Shown one piece after another: positions 1 through 8,178 of a stretch of DNA of 29,332 nucleotides. Numbering within the stretch: position 1 is the first letter of the stretch; the number at the start of each line of letters is the position of its first letter. The notes beneath the pieces were generated by a model. It made no database searches and was not told the DNA's origin. It saw only the letters and a program-made list of their open reading frames with translations. The position numbers were made by a program, and so were the translations under genes. Origin of the DNA: Oscillospiraceae bacterium (GTDB taxonomy: Bacteria; Bacillota; Clostridia; Oscillospirales; Ruminococcaceae); NCBI GenBank assembly GCA_016297675.1, contig JAEDGE010000004.1, positions 1 to 29,332 on the forward strand. Direction: 5' to 3'.

Positions 1-3000
1 GGTGCAGGAACGGGAAAGTCCACATTGCTGTTAAAAAAAATCAAGCAGCTGCTGCCGAGAGAACCGGACTGTCTGATTCTTGTTCCAGAGCAGTTTTCCT
101 ATGAGTTTGACAAAAAACTCTATCATTTTATTGGTGCAAAAGCATTTAACCAACTGGAAACGCATAGCTTTACTTCTATCAGCCGCATGCTTTTTCAAAA
201 ATATGGAAAATATACAGCACAATATGCAGATGCCACTACCAGAAAAGCATTGCTGCTGCAAGCAGTGCAAATGGTTCGGGAAAAGCAAGTGCTGCATTTT
301 TTTGACCGGCAATGTCTGAAACCGGATTTTATGGAAAGTGTAGAACAAATTTTATCTGTTCTGCGACGGAACGGTACAACCGCAGCAGCACTCTACGAAA
401 CGGCATTACACTGTAACGGAAGACTGCACGATAAGCTACAGGATCTTTCTTATATTTATCAACAATATGAAACTCTATTGCAAACGAATGGATTAGAGGA
501 TGCCTTGACTGATATTACAGAGGCAGCTGCCATTTCCAATCTGCATGATTTCTTTTTAGGAAAAACGATTTTTATTGATGAATTTGAGAGCTTTACAGAA
601 GATGAATATGCAATGCTACAAGTAATGGTTTCCACTGCTGCAGATATTTATTTGACATTGCGAATCGAAGAAGCTGTGCAGCCAGATGATTCGTTGTTTG
701 CAACGCTGCAGGATACCCGAAATCGGATGCAGCAGCTGGCAAAGCAGTATCATATTGCCTGTGATGTGCAAGTTTGTCGGGAAGCAAAGCGGTTTGCCAG
801 TGCAGACCTTGCCCATCTGAGTCAGACCATTTTTCGTCCATCTGGTACACAAAAGCCAGCAGAACCAGCATCGCATATTCATTTATTTGAAGCAAGAGAT
901 GCAGTATCGGAGTTGGAATATGTCTGTGCAACGATTCGTCAGTTGCTGATACAACATCCGGATTTGCATTGTCGAGATATTGCCATTTTGACCAATGACC
1001 TGTCAGCCTATACACCCATTGTGAGCCATGCTTTTGCACGGTATGATCTGCCATTTTATCTGGATGCTGCTGTTTCGATTTTGCATCATCCATTTTCAGT
1101 TTATTTGTTAACAATGCTGGAACTGGTGCAGCAAAAAAGTCTGCGGACAGAATATCTTTTACGATATGCGAAAACAGGTTTTGCTGGTTGTGACTGGCTT
1201 GCACTGTCACAGTTGGAAAATTACTGCTATCAGTGGAATGTGAAGGGAAAAACATGGGAATCTCCATTTCCTCTTCCGGAAAAAGAATCCATGCAGCAGG
1301 AGACCATGCAAGCAGAAAAAACCAGAGAGCAGTTGATTACACCTTTGCTTGCTCTTCGGCAGACATTTGCAGCGTGCAAAACGGGAGCAGATTACTGCCA
1401 TGCATTATACCAGCATATCCAGCAGGCAGGCGTTTTAACACAACTTTCTGCTTTCTGCGAAACAGAAGATGTCAACAAAACCATCTCCATGCAACAGGAT
1501 GCAAAATATATCTGGGAACAATTTATTTCGATTCTGGACTGTCTGTACCAGCTATATGAAACGGTACCGTTATCGTTATCTGATTTTTGTTTTTCCTTAT
1601 CCTATCTATTCCGAACCGTTACGTATGCGACACCGCCCCGTACATTGGATGCCGTTTTCATTGGGCAAACAGGGCGTTCTCGTCTGCGTGACCCAAAGAT
1701 TGTATTTGTGATTCATTGTAGTGAGGGCGTATTTCCTTCTACGGGATTGTCAGCAGATTTATTTTCGGAACGGGAATATCGCTTAATGGAAGAAAAAGAG
1801 ATTGTGATCCGAAAAGCACTGCAAAAAATTCTGGCAGATGAACGGCTTGCCGTTTATAAAACACTTTCTGCTGCTTCACAGGAACTGTATCTTACCTATC
1901 CATTGGTGGATACTGGAAATCAGAAAAGTTACCCCTCTTTTGTGATTGCACAGATACAGGAGATGTTTCCAAACAGCAGTACATTGCTGCAAACGGAACA
2001 GCAGATACCGCTTCGCTACTATGCAACCACACTGCAATCTGCTTATTATCACTATGTACGAAATTTTTCTGACCGAACGGCAGAAATTTCCACTGTACAG
2101 TATATTCTGCAACAGTATCCGGTTTACCGGCAAAAAATTGCTTATTTGCAGAATGTACATCAAAATTTATCATTTGAGATTACAGATCCGCAGATTATGG
2201 AACGGTTAATGGGAAAACAGATTACGATGACTGCTTCCAAACTGGAACATTATTTGCTCTGTCCATTTCAGTTTTTTTGTGAAAGTGCACTGCGTTTATA
2301 TCAAAGACAAAAAATTCGCTTAGACCCTGCCAGTCAAGGGACACTGATACATTTTTGTCTGGAACAGGTATTGCGAAGATATAAACGAGAGGCGTTTCTT
2401 GCACTCACAGAAACAGAATTGATGCAGCTGCTGGAAGAACTGACGAATCAATTTTGGAGAGAAATGCTGGGCGGTGACTTTTCCAAAGAGCCAAGAAGTT
2501 ATGCAACCTATGCCTATGTACAAAAGCAGTTGCTTATTACATTGCTGCATATACAGGCAGAATTGCGGCAGACAATGTTTTATCCAGAATATTTGGAATT
2601 ATTGATTCGTCGTGACAATGCGGCATTTCCACCATTGAAAGCACGCACCGAAGATGGACACAGCTTACAAATTGAAGGAATCGTAGACCGTGTAGACACC
2701 TGTCAGATAAACGGAAGAACCTGCGTCCGTGTGATTGACTACAAGAGCGGAACAAAAGAATTTTCCCTCGGCAATTTGTTGTATGGTCTGGATATGCAAA
2801 TGCTGATTTATCTGTTCTCCATTGTGTACAATCAAACACCGCTGCAAAATGCACAGATTGGCGGTATTTTATATATGCCGGCAGGTGGTGTGAAGGAGAA
2901 GCAGGAACGTGGGGAGAAAAAAAGCAAGGCGGAACAGGAGCAAGCTGCTTATAAAATGAATGGATTACTGGTGCAGAATCCGGAGATTATCCGTAGTATG

Positions 3001-3396
3001 GAGCCAGATGGAAAGGGCATTTATATTCCAGCAAAACTGAAGGCAGGAGAGAGCGGTGCATGGGAACTGGATGCAAAGGCAGGCACGTATTTATCAGAAT
3101 CTGCATTTCGTGCTTTGTACCGCTATGTGATGGAAACGCTGAAACAAACAGCCCAACGGATTTATCAGGGGGACATTGCAGCCAATCCCTTGATTTTGCC
3201 AAAAAAGAATACTTGCCAATACTGTATGTATCAAGATATCTGCGGTAATTTACAGCAACAGCCTTGCCGCATGATGGAGGGACAGGCAGGGGAAAGAAAG
3301 GAACAAATGCTGAAAAAACTGCAAGAACTGGAAGAGGAGGAGATGGAACATGGCATGGACAACGGAACAACAGCAGGCGATTTCTCATCGAAATAG
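1..3396 (+). CDS. addB: AddB subunit of AddAB helicase-nuclease (5' end missing)
   Basis: This is the AddB subunit of the AddAB helicase-nuclease, which processes double-strand DNA ends for RecA-dependent repair in Firmicutes. The reading frame is open from base 1, which encodes the Walker A motif GAGTGKST. That motif lies very near the N terminus in this family, so probably only about ten codons are missing. A TTG at 25 is therefore not the start. The C-terminal RecB-like nuclease carries IDYKSG (D913, K915, numbered from base 1). The four iron-sulfur cysteines are visible as C754, then C1072, C1075 and C1081 in a CX2CX5C pattern, matching the spacing known for Bacillus AddB. As is usual for AddB, a full set of helicase motifs is absent. 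The last 47 bases overlap addA, so the two are translationally coupled. Identification is secure. Confidence 0.96.
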   Translation, partial: GAGTGKSTLLLKKIKQLLPREPDCLILVPEQFSYEFDKKLYHFIGAKAFNQLETHSFTSISRMLFQKYGKYTAQYADATTRKALLLQAVQMVREKQVLHFFDRQCLKPDFMESVEQILSVLRRNGTTAAALYETALHCNGRLHDKLQDLSYIYQQYETLLQTNGLEDALTDITEAAAISNLHDFFLGKTIFIDEFESFTEDEYAMLQVMVSTAADIYLTLRIEEAVQPDDSLFATLQDTRNRMQQLAKQYHIACDVQVCREAKRFASADLAHLSQTIFRPSGTQKPAEPASHIHLFEARDAVSELEYVCATIRQLLIQHPDLHCRDIAILTNDLSAYTPIVSHAFARYDLPFYLDAAVSILHHPFSVYLLTMLELVQQKSLRTEYLLRYAKTGFAGCDWLALSQLENYCYQWNVKGKTWESPFPLPEKESMQQETMQAEKTREQLITPLLALRQTFAACKTGADYCHALYQHIQQAGVLTQLSAFCETEDVNKTISMQQDAKYIWEQFISILDCLYQLYETVPLSLSDFCFSLSYLFRTVTYATPPRTLDAVFIGQTGRSRLRDPKIVFVIHCSEGVFPSTGLSADLFSEREYRLMEEKEIVIRKALQKILADERLAVYKTLSAASQELYLTYPLVDTGNQKSYPSFVIAQIQEMFPNSSTLLQTEQQIPLRYYATTLQSAYYHYVRNFSDRTAEISTVQYILQQYPVYRQKIAYLQNVHQNLSFEITDPQIMERLMGKQITMTASKLEHYLLCPFQFFCESALRLYQRQKIRLDPASQGTLIHFCLEQVLRRYKREAFLALTETELMQLLEELTNQFWREMLGGDFSKEPRSYATYAYVQKQLLITLLHIQAELRQTMFYPEYLELLIRRDNAAFPPLKARTEDGHSLQIEGIVDRVDTCQINGRTCVRVIDYKSGTKEFSLGNLLYGLDMQMLIYLFSIVYNQTPLQNAQIGGILYMPAGGVKEKQERGEKKSKAEQEQAAYKMNGLLVQNPEIIRSMEPDGKGIYIPAKLKAGESGAWELDAKAGTYLSESAFRALYRYVMETLKQTAQRIYQGDIAANPLILPKKNTCQYCMYQDICGNLQQQPCRMMEGQAGERKEQMLKKLQELEEEEMEHGMDNGTTAGDFSSK

Positions 3397-6300
3397 TAGT
3401 TTGATTGTTTCTGCTGCTGCCGGCAGCGGAAAGACATCTGTTCTGGTAGAACGTCTGATTCAGCTGCTCTCGGATCCGGAGCAGCGTATTTATGCAGATC
3501 GCATGATTGTAGTTACGTTTACAAACGATGCCGCTGCAGAGATGAAGCAACGGTTACAGGCAGCGTTGGAAAAGCGAATTGCATCGGAACCGGAAAATCG
3601 CTGGCTGCGGCAGCAGCAGTTGATTTTGCCGGCAGCGAAAATCAGCACCATCAATGCATTTTGTTTTGATTTGATTCGGGAATATGCCGGAGATCGTGAG
3701 ATCACTTCCAGTTTTCGGGTCATGGATGAAACAGAACAGGAAATTCTCTGTCGGGAGACAATGGATGAGGTGTTGAACCGTTGGTATGCAGAACGACCAG
3801 AGGCAATGCAGCAGCTTTGGAATGCTTTTTGCAGTGGAACAGATAAGGCACTGGAAGAAATTCTAATGGAATTAAAAACATTTTTGGGTTCGATTCCTTT
3901 TCCGGCACAGTGGAAACAACAGGTTTTACAAAGTGTTGCAAAGCCTTATCAGGAAAGCAGCTATTACCGTGATTTTCTCTCCTTGCTGCAAGAGGATGCA
4001 GCTCGCATTGCCGATGCAGTAGAACAGGCGTATCAGCTGGCAGAGACGCTTTATGACGGCGAAAACAACGTAGCAGATTGGATTGGTGTAGATTTTGACA
4101 CCATGCATGCCTTGTTGCATGCTTTGCAGAAAGAAACAGTTTCCGTAGAACAGATATTGAAAATCATTCAAAATCATGAGGATTTGCGAAAGGGGAAGCG
4201 GTATCCCTCAAAAAAGAAAACAGTTTCCAGTGTGGAACAGTTTGAACAGGTGAAAGAGCAGCGAAAAGCATATAAAGAAGAGATGGATACTCTCTTTCAG
4301 AAAATCAAAAAGACACTGCCCTATTGTGCTGTGGATTTACAGGCACATCAGGAATTGCTGCCGCTTTTATTTGCTCTGACGGAAGAAGTAGAGCAGATAT
4401 TGTGGGAGAAAAAAACGGAGTGCAATGCCCTGAGTTTTGAGGACGGGGAACGATTGGTATTGCAGCTGTTAGCAGAGGAGCAAGATGGGACACTGTCACA
4501 GAGTCCGCTTGCCCGCACACTGTCGGAATACTATCAAATTATTATGATTGATGAATATCAGGATGCCAATAACAAGCAGGACATGATTTTTAAGTTGCTG
4601 TCCCATGCCTGCCGCAAGGATGAACACGGCACACTGCTCTATGGCGATAATGTCTTTTTAGTTGGTGATGTCAAGCAGTCTATCTATCAATTTCGGTTGG
4701 CAAATCCAAAGAATTTTATTCAATGTGTACGGGAAGCAGAGCTGGAAAAACAGCATTCTGCTGCACCAATGATGCAATGTATCAAGCTCAATCAAAATTT
4801 CCGCAGTTCAGAACAGGTATTGCAATTTGTCAATCTGATTTTTTCAGAGATCATGGGGGAGGGCAGCAGCGAGATTGTGTATGACAAATCGGAGTGGCTC
4901 TATGCGGGCTCTACGAGTTATGATCATCTTCCGGCGGGACAACAGGGCACACAAATCGCTTTTTTACAAGAGTCTGATACAGTCGATATGCAGGCAGCGT
5001 GGATTGCACATACCATACAGGAGATGCTGCAAAGCGGTTATCCGGTGGCAGAACGAGATGGTAGCACTCGTCCATGCCATGCAGGAGATTTTTGCATTCT
5101 GCTGCGAAAGGGAAAGCCGTGCCAGAAGTATGCAAAAGCACTGGAAGCGTTGCAGATACCAGTAAAAAAAGTGGAAGAGCAGGGTTATCTGCGGGCAAGA
5201 GAAATTACGATTTTGCTTAATATGCTGCGAATTTTGGACAATCCACTTTTAGAAGTGCCACTGACGGCTGTTATGGTTTCACCGATGTTTCAGTTTTCCA
5301 TGGATGAAATAGCAACGCTGCGGTTATTAGACCGGCATCAGCCGCTTTATCTGGTGTTATCTGCTGTTGCAAATGCCGCTGGCAGTCCGGCAACACCAGA
5401 ACTTTTGGAGGCAGCCAGACAGTTGCCGGAATCTTTTCAGGAAAAGTGCCATTCCTTTTGGAATACCGTACAGGCACTTCGGAAAGACAGTACCGTCTTA
5501 TCACTGGAAGACCTGATTCGTGAAATCTATGACACGACCGATTTTCTCTCTGTGATGCAGCTCTATCAGGACGGCGAAAAAAAGCGTGCGAATTTAAATT
5601 TGCTGATTCAATATGCACGGCAGTATGAGGCACAGGGTCAGGCATCCTTTACTGGCGGAGTCACGGGATTTTTGCGGTATATCGATTCTCTGTTGGAAAA
5701 CGAGCGGGATTTAGAACAGGCGAACCCTTCCAATGGTGCAGACCGTGCAGTTTTTATTAAGACCATGCACCGTTCCAAGGGATTGGAATTTCCGTTTGTC
5801 TTTCTGGCGGAGTTGGAAACAAAATTTTCGACGCAGGACAGCCGAAAAAAACTGCATGTTTCGGATTCTGGCAGAATGGGTTTATATTTGTACGATGCAG
5901 AGAATTATGAAAAGTACAGTACGCTGCCGTATCTGGTACTGTTACAGGAAAAACAGAAACAACTGGTGCAGGAGGAAATGCGGTTGCTGTATGTTGCCAT
6001 GACCAGAGCAAAGCAAAAATTATTTTTGCCGTTAACGGTTTCAAAATCGTCTCAAAGCTGGCTGGAACAGCTGCACCATAGGGACTTTTCCAATCCAGCT
6101 GTTTGCAGTCATATGGTTCAGTCTGTAGGAAGTATGGCACAGTGGATTTGGTATGGGCTTTTCCGCAGACAGGATGCAGCATTTATACAGGAATTTCCGG
6201 AGCAGCAATGTATGTATCAATTAAAGAAAGATGCACCTGACTTTGCAGATTTGCACATTCAGTACACATATGTGACAGAGAAAAATTTAGAAGAGACACT

Positions 6301-7027
6301 GCCGCTGCAAATGTCAGCCCTGCCACAACCGGATGCTGCGTTGCAGGCAGAAATCGAAACAGGCTTACAGTTCCATTATGATACAACCGCTTCCAAACAA
6401 CTGTCTCTGATGAGTGTTTCAAACTTATCACACAATAGTGGGCAAACCGAGCCGGACGCAGAAATGAGCTGGAACAGACCTCGTTTTTTACAGCGAGGGC
6501 AACTGACTGCTTCGGAACGCGGTACGGCAACGCATGCCTTTTTGCAGTATGTTTCTTTTGCAGAGGCGGAAAAAAGTCCAGAAACAGCACTGCAAACCTT
6601 GATTCAAAATGGTTATTTGACAAAGCAGCAGGCAGACAGTATCCGTTTATCAGACTTGCAACGCTTTTTCCAGAGTGAATTGTATCAGAGAATCCGGCGT
6701 TCTCCGATGGTATTACGGGAGAAAAAATTTTTGGTGCAGTTTGACTTATTACAGCAGCGGATGCAGGGCGAAGAATGGGAATGCTTAAAACAGCAGTACA
6801 ATCCGGACAGCATGGTAAAGGGAATCATTGACCTTGCCTTCTGGGAACAGAATGGTTTTGTGTTGATAGATTATAAAACAGACGCCACTAAGGATATGCA
6901 GCTTTTGGCAGATCGTTACCGGATGCAGCTGCATTTATATCAGCTGGCGTTGGAAGGCATTACAGGAAAGACAGTACGGCAGTGCTGTTTATTCTCCACT
7001 TATACCGGAAATGTAGTTTTACTTTGA
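3350..7027 (+). CDS. addA: AddA subunit of AddAB helicase-nuclease
   Basis: This 1225-residue UvrD-family ATP-dependent 3'-5' helicase with a C-terminal nuclease domain partners AddB in double-strand break processing. All the expected motifs are in order: Walker A AAGSGKTS (23-30), motif Ia TNDAAAEMKQ, Walker B DEYQD (401-405), VGDVKQSIYQFR (from 438), LNQNFRSS (about 480), MHRSKGLEF (about 806) and YVAMTRAKQ (about 881). The nuclease motif is LIDYKTD with D1174. Length is close to the roughly 1230 residues of Bacillus AddA. The ATG at 3350 follows a GAGGAGGAG ribosome site with about 7 bases of spacing and lies inside the 3' end of addB, giving a 47-base overlap that favours equimolar synthesis. 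The rsmA gene follows after 12 bases. No internal promoter was recognised. Confidence 0.97.
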   Translation: MAWTTEQQQAISHRNSSLIVSAAAGSGKTSVLVERLIQLLSDPEQRIYADRMIVVTFTNDAAAEMKQRLQAALEKRIASEPENRWLRQQQLILPAAKISTINAFCFDLIREYAGDREITSSFRVMDETEQEILCRETMDEVLNRWYAERPEAMQQLWNAFCSGTDKALEEILMELKTFLGSIPFPAQWKQQVLQSVAKPYQESSYYRDFLSLLQEDAARIADAVEQAYQLAETLYDGENNVADWIGVDFDTMHALLHALQKETVSVEQILKIIQNHEDLRKGKRYPSKKKTVSSVEQFEQVKEQRKAYKEEMDTLFQKIKKTLPYCAVDLQAHQELLPLLFALTEEVEQILWEKKTECNALSFEDGERLVLQLLAEEQDGTLSQSPLARTLSEYYQIIMIDEYQDANNKQDMIFKLLSHACRKDEHGTLLYGDNVFLVGDVKQSIYQFRLANPKNFIQCVREAELEKQHSAAPMMQCIKLNQNFRSSEQVLQFVNLIFSEIMGEGSSEIVYDKSEWLYAGSTSYDHLPAGQQGTQIAFLQESDTVDMQAAWIAHTIQEMLQSGYPVAERDGSTRPCHAGDFCILLRKGKPCQKYAKALEALQIPVKKVEEQGYLRAREITILLNMLRILDNPLLEVPLTAVMVSPMFQFSMDEIATLRLLDRHQPLYLVLSAVANAAGSPATPELLEAARQLPESFQEKCHSFWNTVQALRKDSTVLSLEDLIREIYDTTDFLSVMQLYQDGEKKRANLNLLIQYARQYEAQGQASFTGGVTGFLRYIDSLLENERDLEQANPSNGADRAVFIKTMHRSKGLEFPFVFLAELETKFSTQDSRKKLHVSDSGRMGLYLYDAENYEKYSTLPYLVLLQEKQKQLVQEEMRLLYVAMTRAKQKLFLPLTVSKSSQSWLEQLHHRDFSNPAVCSHMVQSVGSMAQWIWYGLFRRQDAAFIQEFPEQQCMYQLKKDAPDFADLHIQYTYVTEKNLEETLPLQMSALPQPDAALQAEIETGLQFHYDTTASKQLSLMSVSNLSHNSGQTEPDAEMSWNRPRFLQRGQLTASERGTATHAFLQYVSFAEAEKSPETALQTLIQNGYLTKQQADSIRLSDLQRFFQSELYQRIRRSPMVLREKKFLVQFDLLQQRMQGEEWECLKQQYNPDSMVKGIIDLAFWEQNGFVLIDYKTDATKDMQLLADRYRMQLHLYQLALEGITGKTVRQCCLFSTYTGNVVLL

Positions 7028-7039
7028 GAGGAGGCAGCG

Positions 7040-7906
7040 ATGGAAACATCTTTGACAAATATCCGCTATGTACGTTCTCTTTTGGAGCGGCACGGATTTC
7101 ATTTTTCCAAGAAATTGGGGCAGAATTTTCTCATCAATCCGGAGGTATGCCCACGGATTGCAGAGATGGGAAATGCAGCTGCCGGACACGGCATTTTAGA
7201 GATTGGAACGGGAATCGGAACCTTGACCAAAGAACTGGCAAAGCGTGCCGAGAAGGTCACTGCGGTAGAAGTCGATCAGCGGTTATTTCCGATTTTAGAG
7301 GAAACGGTAGGACAATATTCCAATTTGCATATCATTCATCAGGATATTTTAAAATGTGATATTCCTACACTGTTAAAAGAGGAATTTGGAGATTTACCGG
7401 TTTCTGTCTGTGCAAATCTTCCATATTATATCACAGCACCGATTCTCATGCACTTGCTGGAGAGCCATGCAAAACTGGAAACCATCACAGTCATGGTGCA
7501 AAAAGAAGTGGCAGAAAAATTGACTGCACCGGTCGGCACACGGGAAGCTGGTGCGATTACGGTTGCAGTACAGTATTATGGCACTGTAAAGCAGTTATTT
7601 TCTGTTTCAAGGGGCAACTTTTTACCGCCGCCGAATGTAGATTCTGCGGTCATTCAAATTCAGCTTGGCACATCTTATGCAGAACAAGTTGTTGATGAAA
7701 AGCATTTCTTTCGTATGGTACGCAGTGGGTTTTCTCAGCGGCGAAAAACGCTGGTCAATGCACTGTCTTCCACGATGGGATATGAAAAAACAGCTATTTT
7801 ACAGGCATTACAGGATTGTCATCTGCCGGAGACTGTTCGTATAGAGTCACTGACAATGGAGCAGCTTTTACTGCTGCATCGGGTGCTGCTGGAGCATCTC
7901 TCATAA
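7040..7906 (+). CDS. rsmA: 16S rRNA dimethyladenosine transferase RsmA (KsgA)
   Basis: This SAM-dependent methyltransferase dimethylates two adjacent adenines near the 3' end of 16S rRNA during 30S maturation. The 288-residue length is typical. Visible signatures are KKLGQNFL (24-31), SAM motif I LEIGTGIGTLT (53-63), an acidic SAM ribose-binding residue in AVEVD (about 75-79), and the N6-adenine methyltransferase motif NLPYY (126-130). The C-terminal domain contains the FSQRRKTL segment. An AGGAGG ribosome site lies about 7 bases before the ATG. The gene follows addA by 12 bases and is probably co-transcribed with it. No convincing intrinsic terminator was seen between it and the lon promoter, so some read-through into lon is possible. 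Confidence 0.96.
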   Translation: METSLTNIRYVRSLLERHGFHFSKKLGQNFLINPEVCPRIAEMGNAAAGHGILEIGTGIGTLTKELAKRAEKVTAVEVDQRLFPILEETVGQYSNLHIIHQDILKCDIPTLLKEEFGDLPVSVCANLPYYITAPILMHLLESHAKLETITVMVQKEVAEKLTAPVGTREAGAITVAVQYYGTVKQLFSVSRGNFLPPPNVDSAVIQIQLGTSYAEQVVDEKHFFRMVRSGFSQRRKTLVNALSSTMGYEKTAILQALQDCHLPETVRIESLTMEQLLLLHRVLLEHLS

Positions 7907-7994
7907 TGCAGAAGGGAATGGTACGCTTTTTGTCTCCATTTTTCTGTTTGCGGAAACCTTCCGAAATTCCTGTTAAATTTTCAAGACTTACCAC

Positions 7995-8023
7995 TTGCAA
8001 ACAGAGCAGAAATATAGTATAAT
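7995..8023 (+). promoter_or_regulatory. Predicted sigma-A-type promoter of lon
   Basis: TTGCAA (7995-8000) and a perfect TATAAT (8018-8023) are separated by exactly 17 bases. Transcription should start near 8030, leaving a leader of about 150 bases before lon. The site lies within the 272-base gap between rsmA and lon, and nothing else in that gap resembles a gene. Confidence 0.75.
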
Positions 8024-8049
8024 ATGAGATACCAAGGGAATCGAAGCGG

Positions 8050-8096
8050 AATGCTGTCAGCATTTTGCTGGAATTGGTTCATCCATCATGATGGAT
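8050..8096 (+). repeat. Two small dyads in the lon leader
   Basis: Two short symmetric elements lie in the untranslated leader of lon. AATGCT (8050-8055) and AGCATT (8059-8064) form a 6-bp inverted repeat around GTC. ATCCATCATGATGGAT (8081-8096) is a perfect 16-base palindrome. Neither matches the CIRCE or CtsR heat-shock operator consensus. They could be protein-binding sites or RNA folds; I cannot tell which. Confidence 0.5.
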
Positions 8097-8102
8097 ACTA
8101 AG

Positions 8103-8140
8103 CTCTGCTGTAAACGATAGGAATTACGTTTACAGCAGAG
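8103..8140 (+). repeat. Perfect 14-bp inverted repeat before lon
   Basis: CTCTGCTGTAAACG (8103-8116) and its exact complement CGTTTACAGCAGAG (8127-8140) flank the 10-base loop ATAGGAATTA. The element sits downstream of the lon promoter and ends about 19 bases before the ribosome site. It has no T-run after it, so it is not an ordinary terminator. It could be an mRNA leader hairpin or an operator for a stress regulator. Confidence 0.7.
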
Positions 8141-8178
8141 AAACGGATACAACAAAGAGAAAGGGGACTGACGTACCT

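Noticed and set aside
593..1267. 224-codon open frame on the minus strand inside addB
   Set aside because: Low-complexity shadow of a strongly supported gene on the other strand.
25..3396. AddB starting at the TTG at 25
   Set aside because: The frame is open from base 1 and those bases encode the family's Walker A motif, so the gene begins before the window.
7956..7968. CGGAA/TTCCG hairpin downstream of rsmA as a terminator
   Set aside because: Only 5 base pairs with a 3-base loop and no T-run.
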